DNA of 64,000 bases from Pelagihabitans sp965238025 (GCA_965238025.1 OZ250162.1:2294001-2358000), one strand, 5' to 3'. Numbered from the stretch's first letter, positions 48,113 to 56,877 are shown. Notes: generated from the sequence alone by a model not told the origin. A program made the numbers and translations.

Positions 48113-48535
48113 CTATCTATTTAGGTAAAAGTGTTTTTTCGCTAGGAAAAGCCCAATAATTGGTGGTATTGCCATTCCAAGATGAACCATTTCAGCGGCC
48201 ATATGCGGAGCTCCTAATTGCGGAACAAATGGGGTTCCAATCCAAAAAGGTGCATAATATCCAATCATAAGAATTAATCCTACCCACCACGTTTTTGGAG
48301 TCCGCCAATTTTTACTGCCAAAGAAAATAAGGAGTAAGACTACCATGACGGCAACATCGCCGATAGCCTCCCTAAAGGCATGGTACCAAGCGTGATAGGA
48401 CCCTTTGTCAAACTCCGAAATCAGTTTGTAGGTTTCGTCGCCCACATGGGTAATCGTCATCCACCAGCTTTTTAGTCCGATAACCAAGCCGATAATCAAT
48501 AAACTTCTTGCAATAATTAAATTTGTGTTTTTCAT
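48113..48535 (-). CDS. Small multi-spanning membrane protein
   Basis: 140 residues with four hydrophobic segments (LIIARSLLIIGLVIGL, AVMVVLLLIFFG, TWWVGLILMIGYYAPFWIG, MVHLGMAIPPIIGLFLA) and conserved Trp, Tyr and His pairs (YHAWYHAF, GAPHMAAEMVHL). Does not match a family I know. It is followed upstream (56 bases) by a Crp/Fnr gene on the same strand, so the pair may be one regulated unit. First gene right of the integration scars. Confidence 0.55.
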   Translation of the reverse strand: MKNTNLIIARSLLIIGLVIGLKSWWMTITHVGDETYKLISEFDKGSYHAWYHAFREAIGDVAVMVVLLLIFFGSKNWRTPKTWWVGLILMIGYYAPFWIGTPFVPQLGAPHMAAEMVHLGMAIPPIIGLFLAKKHFYLNR

Positions 48536-48591
48536 GATCTTTAAATTTCATGCAAATTATTCAGTCGCAAATTTTACGGCATTGACATATA

Positions 48592-49149
48592 TCAAGAAAT
48601 CATACGGCGCACTCGAGAAAGTGTTTCGGGTGACATGCCCAAATATGACGCAATATGATAATGGGGAACAAGGTTTAGGAGTTTTCCTCTTGTTTTGAGG
48701 AAATCTTCATACTTTTTCAAGGCCTGTTCTGTTAGAAGGGAAATCTCTTTTTTCTCTTTTTTTATGACAAAATTTTCAAGTAGATGTTGGTAAAATTTCG
48801 TCCAGTTTTCCTTGGATAGACAGCTTTCAAAGTGTTTTCTGTCCCACTCTAATAGCTCACATTCCGTAATGGCCTGAAATTGGATTTTAGAGGGTTTTCG
48901 GTTCAGAAAACTCGAAATGGAATAGATTACAAAATTACCTTCGGTAGTAAAGTTTTTAGTAATATCTTTTCCGTCCAATGTGATGATAAAGTGCCTTGTC
49001 ACTCCTTTTTTAAGATATACAATAGAATGGCATGTTTGATTTTCATGAAACAGGATCTCATTGGCAGCAATAGATTTAGGATTTCCCTTTCGGAAAAAGT
49101 CCGCGACTTCCTCTTCACTTATTCCGAAATCTGTTAGTCTCTTTTGCAT
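48592..49149 (-). CDS. Crp/Fnr-family regulator
   Basis: 185 residues. cNMP-type barrel (AANEILFHENQTCHSIVYLKKGVTRHFIITLDGKDITKNF) and a short C-terminal helix-turn-helix (LVPHYHIASYLGMSPETLSRVRRMI). Same sub-type as the protein at 1468, but with only about 30% identity by eye. No Cys cluster for oxygen sensing. Heads a leftward pair with the membrane protein at 48113. The intergenic stretch 49150-49531 on its other side is AT-rich; I see only a weak repeat of TCCTCACAT (49246-49260 and 49484-49498) and no gene. Confidence 0.85.
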   Translation of the reverse strand: MQKRLTDFGISEEEVADFFRKGNPKSIAANEILFHENQTCHSIVYLKKGVTRHFIITLDGKDITKNFTTEGNFVIYSISSFLNRKPSKIQFQAITECELLEWDRKHFESCLSKENWTKFYQHLLENFVIKKEKKEISLLTEQALKKYEDFLKTRGKLLNLVPHYHIASYLGMSPETLSRVRRMIS

Positions 49150-49531
49150 CTTTTATATGGAACAATCTTAAAACCAGCATTTAAAAATAGCGTATTAGTG
49201 GTCTTAAAACAAAATTCTTAAGCGCCCCAAAAAACGAACGTTTTCTAGGGCTCCTCACATTTTGCTTTTTGATCAAGTCATTTAATATGATGGTTATAAG
49301 TATAAAGTCGATTATCGAAATGGTATATCAAATTAATAATTCCAAAAATGCTCTTTTAAAACACTACTTCACTCTATTCTGTAAACTTCGAATAAACGGT
49401 CGTTTAAATATACTTGTAGTTATCACTTGTAGAAATAGAATTTTGTCAGTATCATTTGTTCATTAATGGAGAAAAATTGCAATTAGAGTTCCTCACATCA
49501 AATTAAACTCCACCCAAGCGTCAATGATTGC

Positions 49532-50938
49532 TTATGGTAAGTGTCTAGATTTTAAATTCTTATAAAAATCTTTGTTCAATTTATGCTTTTCCAGCAGTCT
49601 ATAAAAGGTTCGTCTTGGTGACTTTGCCATAAGCGCGGCTTTAGATACATTACCTCCAGTCTTCATCAAATAATATTGAAGAGCTTGTCTTTCGAATTGG
49701 TCATTTACACTTTCCCTTGCATGAGATAAGCCTAATTCATAATTGTAAACTTCATTAGAAGTTTGAACCATCATTGGAAGATGTTCTGGTTTTATGGTAT
49801 TATCGTTGCAAAGAATAACGGCGCGTTCAATAATACTTTGGAGCTCCCTAATATTACCAGGATAATCATATTCATTTAAACATTCCATGGCTGAGCTTGA
49901 AATTGACTTCACCTTTTTATTCAGCTTTGCGATGGCCTTATTAAGAAAAACATAGGCGAGAACGGGTATATCTTCTTTTCGGTTTCTTAAAGGGGGGAGC
50001 TCGATTATAAAGGTGTTTAATCGGTAAAAAAGGTCTTTTCTAAGTTTATCATTAGTTAAGGAAGTTTCTAAATCTTTATTTGTGGCTGTTATAATTCGTG
50101 CATTGATTATATTGGTTTTATTAGACCCAATTGGTCTTATCTCACCGAATTGTAGAAACCTTAAAACCTTTGCCTGCATATCTAATGGGATGTCTCCTAT
50201 TTCATCCAAAAAGATTGTGCCACCATCTCCCATCTGCAGTAAACCATCTTTATTGTCATTTGCCCCAACGAAGGCTCCCTTGATGTGACCAAACAATTCA
50301 CGTTCCAATAAGTCAGGTGGGAAAGCCGTACAGTTGATTCGAACAAAGGGACTATTACTAATATCACTTAATTGATGTATACTATTTGCAACCATCTCTT
50401 TGCCGGTTCCTGTTTCGCCATGTATTAGAACTGTTGAGGAGGTTGGAGCTACCTGTTGAATCAAGTCTCGAACGTGGAGCATTAAAGGATTCGCACCATA
50501 TATCATTTCTTCACTCTGGTGTTCGCCTAGAGTTTCCTTTAATGAATTATACTTTTTTTTGAGTATTTTATTGTTTTCATCTGATTTTATGAAGGCCCAA
50601 ACAAACTTTGCAGCCTTACCGCCTAATAAGGTAATGTCAGCTGAAATGTTTTTTGAAAGGTCGTTGTACACTTTTATACTACCACTTACATCGATAATTA
50701 TGTCAATATGGATTTTTGGGTCTTCTAAAAAAACCTGATAGGTTGATGAAACACGAATCCCATGATTTTTCGCATTACGTATTCCAATAGCATCAGGGTT
50801 CAAGTCAACTACACCTATTACATTTGATGTGCGGTCCAATATGAGCAGGTCCAATAAGGAATTGCCTCCATTACCACCGCCTACTATGAGTATATTGGTT
50901 CTAGTTGAACTTATCTCTTCTTTGTTGGTATTATTCAT
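49532..50938 (-). CDS. Sigma-54 activator with Rossmann-like sensor domain
   Basis: 468 residues. N-terminal sensor: IVGGGNGGNSLLDLL (18-32) is a dinucleotide-binding glycine loop and VVDLNPDA (43-50) ends strand two in an Asp that would select NAD(H) over NADP(H). AAA+ domain: Walker A GETGTGKE (174-181), GAFVGA (221-226), Walker B GGTIFLDEIGD. C-terminal Fis-type helix-turn-helix (GGNVSKAALMAKSPRRTFYRLLEKH). The usual sigma-54-contacting GAFTGA loop has Val instead of Thr. Divergent from hupS across a 427-base region with paired palindromes, so it is the obvious regulator of the hydrogenase, perhaps sensing NAD redox state. Confidence 0.9.
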   Translation of the reverse strand: MNNTNKEEISSTRTNILIVGGGNGGNSLLDLLILDRTSNVIGVVDLNPDAIGIRNAKNHGIRVSSTYQVFLEDPKIHIDIIIDVSGSIKVYNDLSKNISADITLLGGKAAKFVWAFIKSDENNKILKKKYNSLKETLGEHQSEEMIYGANPLMLHVRDLIQQVAPTSSTVLIHGETGTGKEMVANSIHQLSDISNSPFVRINCTAFPPDLLERELFGHIKGAFVGANDNKDGLLQMGDGGTIFLDEIGDIPLDMQAKVLRFLQFGEIRPIGSNKTNIINARIITATNKDLETSLTNDKLRKDLFYRLNTFIIELPPLRNRKEDIPVLAYVFLNKAIAKLNKKVKSISSSAMECLNEYDYPGNIRELQSIIERAVILCNDNTIKPEHLPMMVQTSNEVYNYELGLSHARESVNDQFERQALQYYLMKTGGNVSKAALMAKSPRRTFYRLLEKHKLNKDFYKNLKSRHLP

Positions 50939-50960
50939 TTTAATAGTTACTACTAATTAT

Positions 50961-50978
50961 TGTGTCATATTTGGCACA
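50961..50978. promoter_or_regulatory. Candidate enhancer site 1 for the sigma-54 activator
   Basis: TGTGTCA-TATT-TGGCACA is a near-perfect inverted repeat (six of seven pairs). 23 bases upstream of the activator start codon. A second copy lies at 51132. Suits a dimeric Fis-type helix-turn-helix. Confidence 0.6.
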
Positions 50979-51131
50979 AAAATATGAATTTTATCGATTA
51001 CCAAATGACGAACTTAAATATTCAAAAGATATCAAATCAAAAATTTCATTTCAGCCCTATATTTAGGATAGTGTTTTTTACTAGAACAAATATTCTTTTT
51101 GCTAATAAAAAAAGAATGTAATAGTAAAAAG

Positions 51132-51149
51132 TGTGTCATAATTGGCAAT
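51132..51149. promoter_or_regulatory. Candidate enhancer site 2 for the sigma-54 activator
   Basis: TGTGTCA-TAAT-TGGCAAT matches site 1 at 15 of 18 positions. About 215 bases before hupS, the usual distance for a sigma-54 enhancer. I found no convincing -24/-12 (TGGC-N-TTGC) element between here and 51365; the region is AT-rich with a near -7 box, TATATTTA, at 51328. Confidence 0.55.
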
Positions 51150-51365
51150 TTTAATCTAAATTACTAATAATAATCAATCTAAATAACAAGTTCAATAAAT
51201 TTTAAATGGATGAAAATCAAGTAATTAAAATATGAGGAAACAAGAATAATAATCTAATTTCTTAATGCTAAGTTTCTTTTGAAGAATCATTTTTATTAAC
51301 ATTTTAACATTTTTTAAGAACATTCTTTATATTTAAACCAGAAGTAATTAACTAAATCAAAGAAT

Positions 51366-52325
51366 ATGGCAAACGTATTATGGTTGCAAGGAGGTGCATG
51401 TAGTGGAAACACAATGTCCTTTTTGAATGCCGAAGAACCAACCGTGGTGGAACTAATCACCGACTTCGGACTAAACATTTTATGGCACCCGACTACTGGT
51501 CTACAAATTGGGGACCAAGTTCAAGACTTATTAAGGGATATCCTAGACGGAAAGGTACAGATGGATATTTTTGTATTTGAAGGTTCAATTATTCAAGGTC
51601 CCGATAATACAGGAACTATGAATCTTTTTGCTGACCGTCCGATGAAGGACTGGATTGAAGAACTTTCTAAAGTTGCAGGTTATGTAGTCGCTATTGGCGA
51701 TTGTGCAACATGGGGAGGTATTCCTGCAGTTCCACCGAACCCTAGTGAATCGACGGGATTTCAGTTTCACAAAAAGAAAAAAGGTGGCTTTTTAGGAGCA
51801 GATTATGTATCTAAAGGTGGTTTGCCTGTAATAAATATTCCGGGTTGCCCAGCGCACCCAGATTGGATTACTCAAATTCTTGTGGCAATTTCTGTTGGAA
51901 GAATCGGTGATGTACTTATTGATGAGTATCATAGACCAAAAACATTCTTTACAGATTTCGTTCAAGACGGCTGTACCAACGTAACCAATTTTGCTCAAAA
52001 AGTAGATGGTGGCTTTGGCCGTAGAGGCGGATGTCTCTTCTATGAAGTAGGATGTAGAGGCCCAATGACTAGAGCAAGTTGTAATAATATTCTTTGGAAT
52101 AGACAATCAAGTAAAACACGTTCAAACCATCCTTGTTTAGGGTGTACTGAACCTGGTTTTCCGCACAACGACCTTATGAAAGGAAGTGTGTTGAAAACGA
52201 TGAAACATTTGGGAGTCTTTCCAAAAGAAGTTCCTGAGGGAAGAACTAAACTAGCATATTATTTAGAAGCTGGCTTTCAAAAAGTCATGCCCACAAATAA
52301 GAGAATAACGGAAACTTCTAAATAA
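51366..52325 (+). CDS. hupS: [NiFe] uptake hydrogenase small subunit, group 2a
   Basis: 319 residues without a Tat signal, as in cytoplasmic group 2a enzymes. N terminus MANVLWLQGGACSGNTMSFLNAEEP is almost identical to cyanobacterial HupS; the canonical proximal CxxC is CSGN, so the second Cys is Asn. Other cluster ligands: GDCATWGGIPA, INIPGCPAHP, FVQDGCTNV, GGCLFYEVGCRGP and HPCLGCTEPGFP. Published work on mycobacterial Huc, a group 2a enzyme, reports [3Fe-4S] clusters in place of [4Fe-4S], consistent with a missing ligand. Carries electrons from the active site of HupL. First gene of the operon. Confidence 0.95.
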   Translation: MANVLWLQGGACSGNTMSFLNAEEPTVVELITDFGLNILWHPTTGLQIGDQVQDLLRDILDGKVQMDIFVFEGSIIQGPDNTGTMNLFADRPMKDWIEELSKVAGYVVAIGDCATWGGIPAVPPNPSESTGFQFHKKKKGGFLGADYVSKGGLPVINIPGCPAHPDWITQILVAISVGRIGDVLIDEYHRPKTFFTDFVQDGCTNVTNFAQKVDGGFGRRGGCLFYEVGCRGPMTRASCNNILWNRQSSKTRSNHPCLGCTEPGFPHNDLMKGSVLKTMKHLGVFPKEVPEGRTKLAYYLEAGFQKVMPTNKRITETSK

Positions 52326-52348
52326 TAGAACCTAAAAACGAAAAAGAA

Positions 52349-53941
52349 ATGTCAGTTACAGAATTAAATATATCACCTGTAGGTCGTGTTGAAGGCGATT
52401 TGGATGTGAAGGTCTATATCGACAACGGTAAAGTCACTCGCGCTCATACGCAAGCAGCAATGTTTAGAGGTTTTGAGAAAATAATGGAAGGCAAAGACCC
52501 ACAATCTGGACTCATTGTCACACCTAGAATCTGTGGAATTTGCGGAGGTTCACATTTGTATTGTGCATCATCTGCCCTTGATACTGCATGGGGAACTAAG
52601 TTGAGTCCGAATGCGCTCTTATTAAGAGCTATTGGTCAAGCTTCGGAAACCTTGCAAAGTATTCCAAGATGGTACTATGCCATTTTCGCTACAGATTTAG
52701 CAAATAAAAAATATGCGGACCAACCTCTATATAAAGAAGTAGTAAAACGATGGTCTGCCTATGTTGGTGAAACATTCCAAAAAGGATTGACAGCAAGTGG
52801 GCTACCGGTACAGATTTATGCTTTGTTTGGTGGTCAATGGCCACATTCAAGTTATATGGTGCCAGGTGGCGTAATGTGTGCCCCTACTCTAAAGGATATT
52901 ACAAGAGCGCATGCTATTTTAGCGCAGTTCAAAAACGATTGGTTAGAACCAATTTGGTTAGGCTGTTCTATTGAACGCTACATGGAAATCAAAACTTGGG
53001 ATGATATGTTGGCTTGGGTTGATGAAAATGAATCACAGAAAAATAGTGATTTAGGTTTATTGATTAGAGCTGGTATAGAATTCGGATTGGATAAATTCGG
53101 TCAGGGTGTTGGCAAGTTCTTGGCAACAGGTACATACTTGCACAAAGACAGATATAATAATCCGACAATTGAAGGTAGAAACGATGCGTTGATTTCTTCA
53201 AGCGGATTCTTTGATGGTGAAAACTATCATGAGTTCGACCATATGAAAGTTAGCGAGCATGTTAAACATTCCTGGTATAAAGACCAAGAAGACGGACTTC
53301 ACCCTTGGGATGAGCCACTACCAACTCCGATGAAATCACAAACTTTACACGATACTGATTTTGATAATCAATATAGTTGGTCTAAATCTCCACGTTATGA
53401 TGGACATGCTGCGGAAGCAGGACCATTAGCTCGTGTAATTATGAATGCTAACCCAGCAAATAAAGACCATCAGATTCAAGACCCTTTATTTGGTGACATT
53501 ATGAAAAAGCTAGGCCCTAGTGTATTCACTAGAGTATTAGCAAGGGTTCATGAAGCTCCAAGAATCTATAAGTTCATAGAACAATGGTTATCTGAAATTG
53601 ATTTAGACGGCGAGTTCTATATCAAGCCTGTAGAAAAAGACGGAAAAGGTTTCGGTGCTACCGAAGCTGCCCGTGGTGCATTAGCACATTGGATAGAAAT
53701 TAAAGATGGTGTTATTAAAAACTATCAAGTAATGGCTCCAACAACATGGAATGTTGGTCCACAGGATGGTAACGATAATCCAGGGCCTATTGAAGAAGCC
53801 TTAATTGGCATAGACATCGAAGACCCGCTAGACCCAGTAGAAGTAGGAATTGTGGCACGTTCTTTCGATTCATGTTTAGTATGTACGGTTCATGCCCATG
53901 ATGCGTCAAGTGGCGTAGAGCTATCACGATTTAAACTATAA
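52349..53941 (+). CDS. hupL: [NiFe] hydrogenase large subunit, group 2a
   Basis: 530 residues. L1 motif RICGICGGSH near residue 60 and L2 motif DSCLVCTVH near the end; the four Cys bind Ni-Fe(CN)2CO. The usual DPC of L2 is DSC, as I recall from other group 2a enzymes. The final 15 residues (AHDASSGVELSRFKL) would be cut after His by the maturation protease encoded next. SISPVGRVEGDLDVKVY starts the chain. Oxidises H2 and passes electrons through HupS to the quinone pool; group 2a members include atmospheric-H2 scavengers. Confidence 0.95.
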   Translation: MSVTELNISPVGRVEGDLDVKVYIDNGKVTRAHTQAAMFRGFEKIMEGKDPQSGLIVTPRICGICGGSHLYCASSALDTAWGTKLSPNALLLRAIGQASETLQSIPRWYYAIFATDLANKKYADQPLYKEVVKRWSAYVGETFQKGLTASGLPVQIYALFGGQWPHSSYMVPGGVMCAPTLKDITRAHAILAQFKNDWLEPIWLGCSIERYMEIKTWDDMLAWVDENESQKNSDLGLLIRAGIEFGLDKFGQGVGKFLATGTYLHKDRYNNPTIEGRNDALISSSGFFDGENYHEFDHMKVSEHVKHSWYKDQEDGLHPWDEPLPTPMKSQTLHDTDFDNQYSWSKSPRYDGHAAEAGPLARVIMNANPANKDHQIQDPLFGDIMKKLGPSVFTRVLARVHEAPRIYKFIEQWLSEIDLDGEFYIKPVEKDGKGFGATEAARGALAHWIEIKDGVIKNYQVMAPTTWNVGPQDGNDNPGPIEEALIGIDIEDPLDPVEVGIVARSFDSCLVCTVHAHDASSGVELSRFKL

Positions 53942-53966
53942 CTTCTGACATATAGTTTTATAAAGG

Positions 53967-54001
53967 CTTTCCTGAGGGTAACTTCAGGGAAGTTTTTTTT
54001 A
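53967..54001 (+). terminator. Intra-operon hairpin after hupL
   Basis: CTTTCCTGA (53967-53975) and TCAGGGAAG (53984-53992) form a 9-base stem with one G-T pair, followed by eight T residues. It could reduce read-through from hupSL into the maturation genes, as seen in many hydrogenase operons. Confidence 0.75.
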
Positions 54002-54023
54002 CTTTAATCGAAATTAAAAAGAT

Positions 54024-54503
54024 ATGAAGACGGCAATAATGGGGTTTGGAAATCCGGTGCGAAGTGATGATGCAATTGGTATTTATGTAATAGAACAATT
54101 ACGCGAGAAGCTTCCTGAATCTGAAGACATAAGTATTTTCGATATGGGAACAGCAGCTTTTGAAGTGCTTTTCGGATTAAAAGGTCATGATAAAATTGTT
54201 TTGGTTGATGGAGTTCTGAATAGCAATGAACCTGTAGGTACATTATTTAAAGTGCCAGCAGAAGAAGTGATGAAAGCTCCTCAAGACGACCCTATGGTTT
54301 TTCTCCATGGAATGAAATGGGACCAAGCTTTATCCTATACCAAGAAAATCTTACAAGATGAGTATCCTGAAGATATTCAGGTATATCTAGTTGCAATTGA
54401 AAACACCAAACTAGAAGTTGATTTAAGTGATGTTGTAAAGGAGGCTGGTGATAAAGTAGTCCAGCATATTTTGGAAGACCTAAATTTATCGATTCCGACG
54501 TGA
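54024..54503 (+). CDS. hupW: Hydrogenase maturation endopeptidase
   Basis: 159 residues of the HyaD/HybD/HupD family: MGFGNPVRSDDAIG (Asp ligands), IFDMGTAAFEVLFGLKGHDKIVLVDG with the second acidic ligand, FLHGMKWDQALSYTKKI with the His ligand and VYLVAIENTKLEVDLS at the end. Removes the C-terminal tail of HupL after nickel insertion. The single hydrogenase locus here makes HupL its natural substrate; HupW is the cyanobacterial name for the group 2a protease. Confidence 0.92.
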   Translation: MKTAIMGFGNPVRSDDAIGIYVIEQLREKLPESEDISIFDMGTAAFEVLFGLKGHDKIVLVDGVLNSNEPVGTLFKVPAEEVMKAPQDDPMVFLHGMKWDQALSYTKKILQDEYPEDIQVYLVAIENTKLEVDLSDVVKEAGDKVVQHILEDLNLSIPT

Positions 54504-54820
54504 GTGTAAAAATCACCTTAAAGACTTCACATATTTATTTGGGCAATGAATTGATTGAACCCATTTTCGGAGAGATTCATTATGCTTATGTAACGTATGT
54601 CGAGGAACAAGGAAATATTTTAATTACGCCCGTTTCCAGTCAATGGTTTGTCAAAATGTATAAACCGACACAGTTTCTATTAAAATCAAGAAACTTAAAA
54701 GGGGATAAAACTCTAGCTATTCGAGAAATATTATTAGACAATGATTTGGATACAGCAGATAGGGATTTAGAATATGAAATTATTGAAAAAACAAGTTTGA
54801 TAAAAGTGAGTATTTCATGA
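54500..54820 (+). CDS. Conserved hydrogenase-operon protein, unknown
   Basis: 106 residues from a GTG start that overlaps the protease stop by 4 bases. Predicted beta-rich soluble protein (IYLGNELIEPIFGEIHYAYVTYVEEQGNILITPVSSQWFVKMYKP) with a short helix after it. Position suggests an equivalent of the small ORFs of the extended hyp operon in heterocystous cyanobacteria, which are proposed to help HupS. Neither function nor family can be assigned from sequence. Confidence 0.65.
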   Translation: MSVKITLKTSHIYLGNELIEPIFGEIHYAYVTYVEEQGNILITPVSSQWFVKMYKPTQFLLKSRNLKGDKTLAIREILLDNDLDTADRDLEYEIIEKTSLIKVSIS

Positions 54821-55074
54821 CGAAACAAAAAAACGAATGGCTTTTAGATGCTGAAGTACAATACAAAGTTACTCCAGTAAAAGGCCGTTGGGAAGTTTCG
54901 CTATTATTCATAAATACAAAAAACCCGAATCAGGTTTTGATTCAAACTATTGGCGATTACCGTTCAGAACGACTAGCTGAAATTTACGGTAGAAGCATGC
55001 AGCAGACGGCGGCAAAAGACCCAAGAGGTACACAAAAAGTAGATAAAGATGCTTACAATATTAACAACAACTGA
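54817..55074 (+). CDS. Conserved hydrogenase-operon protein, unknown
   Basis: 85 residues. Begins with an ATGA overlap with the preceding gene. Contains LLDAEVQYKVTPVKGRWEVSLLFINTKNPNQVLIQTIGDYRSERLAEIYGRSMQQTAAKDPRG, a beta-strand set plus a helix with two conserved Arg; no Cys. Resembles, by size and position, a second small protein of the cyanobacterial extended hyp operon (analogy of position). Overlaps the TPR-like gene by 26 bases. Confidence 0.65.
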   Translation: MTKQKNEWLLDAEVQYKVTPVKGRWEVSLLFINTKNPNQVLIQTIGDYRSERLAEIYGRSMQQTAAKDPRGTQKVDKDAYNINNN

Positions 55075-56530
55075 TACACACCAACACGTACAAGAAACGA
55101 TTGGTTTTATAAATAAATTAGATGAATTGGTTTCTATTACTCAGAATTACAAGGCCTTAGAAGACCTGAAATCCTTAACTGTCGATACAAATGGAATTAC
55201 AGTTCCATTGGATTGGTATGATTTGGAACCACCTTACCTATTCCCGCGTATACCATTTACTCAAGATAATCTCCTCGCCTTGGTTTTTTACAAACTGGGA
55301 AATCATCAAAGGGCTTTTGAGTATGTTTCGGAAGAATCTCCATTATACCATCATATTTTGATTGCGACGCATTTACAGTTCGCTTATGAAATTTCCGAGG
55401 ATATGATTGTCTTTGCACATAAAAACTCCTTTCATAATTTGGTGGTTATGTATCATTATGGGGTTTTACAAAAACAAATAGAATTTATTGATCTTAAGAA
55501 CCTTTATGAAGAAGCATTATATAAGGCCAAAAATGACGAAGTAAAGGTTTTTACTTCTAAGCATTATCTGAATTTTCTTTTAGACAATGGGGAACTGAAA
55601 GCGGCAAAACAACTAGCGGAAGAACAACTTACTATTGCGATTTCGGAAGATGCTAAAAATGCAATAAATACCCACATGGCAGGAATTCTAATGGCGCAAT
55701 TACAAGTTCCTTTTAGTAACGAAAAGCTAGATGAAGTTCTTGATTTACAACTGCAATCTATTGCCAACTTTGAAGCCAAAGGTTTAAAAATACAGGCAGG
55801 TATGTCATTAGTTGATGCAGCAGAAGTCGCCAATTTTAAAGAAGATTATATTGCATCGAAAGAACTAATTAATAGAGCGATTCAATATTTCAAACAAGAA
55901 GATATTCCAGAGTTTTTGGGGGAAGCTGGATTCAAAAAAGCAATTCTATTGTATACGTGGTCGAAAAATGGAAGTCCTCAATATTACAAAGCAGCCATAA
56001 ATGCTTTTCAAGATGTTTTGAAGGTTTTTAAACGTGATACCCATCCACGGAAATTTGCTGATGTACATCATAATCTAGCTTTGATTTATTCTGAAATTCC
56101 CGTTAGCTCAGAAGAAAAAGCAATGTGGACCGCATTTTGTGCCTCGTCCTTTAAAGAGGTATTGGCTTTTTATACCAAAGAGCAGTATCCGTATGAACAT
56201 GCGATGGCCAGTCATAACTATGCAACGGCATTAATGGATTTTCCACCTGCAAAGATTCACGATAACTTAAAAAAAGCAGCTGGACTTTTCAATGAAGCCC
56301 TTGAAATACGAACAGCAGAAAAATATCCTTTTGAACGTGCTTTAACACTTATGAATCAATTGGAGTTGGGTTGGTTGACTAACAATGAAAATAGCTCGGA
56401 AGAACTCAAAAAATATGAAGAAATGAAATCTAAAGCTGAGGAAGTCAAAATTTTGGTCAATGACGAAGGTTTAATTTCCCAAGTAGAAGATCACTTAAAA
56501 GAATTAGAAAAAGTTAAAAGTTTAATTTAA
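55049..56530 (+). CDS. TPR-like hydrogenase-associated protein
   Basis: 493 residues, all-helical repeat protein without signal peptide or membrane segment. Repeats with FYKLGNHQRAFEYVSEESPLYHHILIATHLQFAYEI, FLLDNGELKAAKQLAEEQL and ANFKEDYIASKELINRAIQYFKQED, and later NAFQDVLKVFKRDTHPRKFADVHHNLALIYSEIP, have TPR-like phase. The ATG lies inside the preceding gene (26-base overlap). TPR proteins occupy the same place in cyanobacterial and mycobacterial group 2a loci, where a scaffold role in assembly is suspected. Function here is inferred from that context. Confidence 0.75.
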   Translation: MLTILTTTDTHQHVQETIGFINKLDELVSITQNYKALEDLKSLTVDTNGITVPLDWYDLEPPYLFPRIPFTQDNLLALVFYKLGNHQRAFEYVSEESPLYHHILIATHLQFAYEISEDMIVFAHKNSFHNLVVMYHYGVLQKQIEFIDLKNLYEEALYKAKNDEVKVFTSKHYLNFLLDNGELKAAKQLAEEQLTIAISEDAKNAINTHMAGILMAQLQVPFSNEKLDEVLDLQLQSIANFEAKGLKIQAGMSLVDAAEVANFKEDYIASKELINRAIQYFKQEDIPEFLGEAGFKKAILLYTWSKNGSPQYYKAAINAFQDVLKVFKRDTHPRKFADVHHNLALIYSEIPVSSEEKAMWTAFCASSFKEVLAFYTKEQYPYEHAMASHNYATALMDFPPAKIHDNLKKAAGLFNEALEIRTAEKYPFERALTLMNQLELGWLTNNENSSEELKKYEEMKSKAEEVKILVNDEGLISQVEDHLKELEKVKSLI

Positions 56531-56877
56531 TGCACGAAACATCCATTGTAAATAGTATTATTCGGACTTTGGAACACGAGTTTGAAACTGAAAAATTGAA
56601 TCGATTAAAGGCGATTCATTTGAAGGTAGGCATTCTTTCTAATATTGAACCGCGCTTATTGTATAATGCATATAGTGCATACCATATTTCAAACCCAGCT
56701 TATAGTAATGTAGAATTACATGTAGAATCGACCAGTCTCAAAATACAATGCGAATCTTGTGACCATATTACTGATGTAGAAAAATATCGATTCATTTGCG
56801 ACAAATGTGAAAAGCCGAGCAAGAATGTTATTCAAGGCGAAGAAATGCTAATTCATAAAGTTGAATTTGAAGATTGA
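56530..56877 (+). CDS. hypA: Hydrogenase nickel incorporation protein HypA
   Basis: 115 residues. Begins MHETSIVNSII, with the nickel-binding His2, has the conserved beta-alpha core (LKAIHLKVGILSNIEPRLLYNAYSAY) and two zinc CxxC motifs (CESCDHI and CDKCEKP). Delivers nickel with HypB to HupL. The start codon overlaps the preceding stop (TAATG). Confidence 0.95.
   Translation: MHETSIVNSIIRTLEHEFETEKLNRLKAIHLKVGILSNIEPRLLYNAYSAYHISNPAYSNVELHVESTSLKIQCESCDHITDVEKYRFICDKCEKPSKNVIQGEEMLIHKVEFED

Noticed and set aside
49246..49498. TAGNGNTCCTCACAT direct repeat as an att site
   Set aside because: Only 12 of 15 bases match, no tRNA or integrase is near, and the 238 bases between hold no gene.
51150..51365. 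Sigma-54 -24/-12 promoter before hupS
   Set aside because: I searched for GG-N10-GC spacing and found nothing convincing; not listed as a feature.
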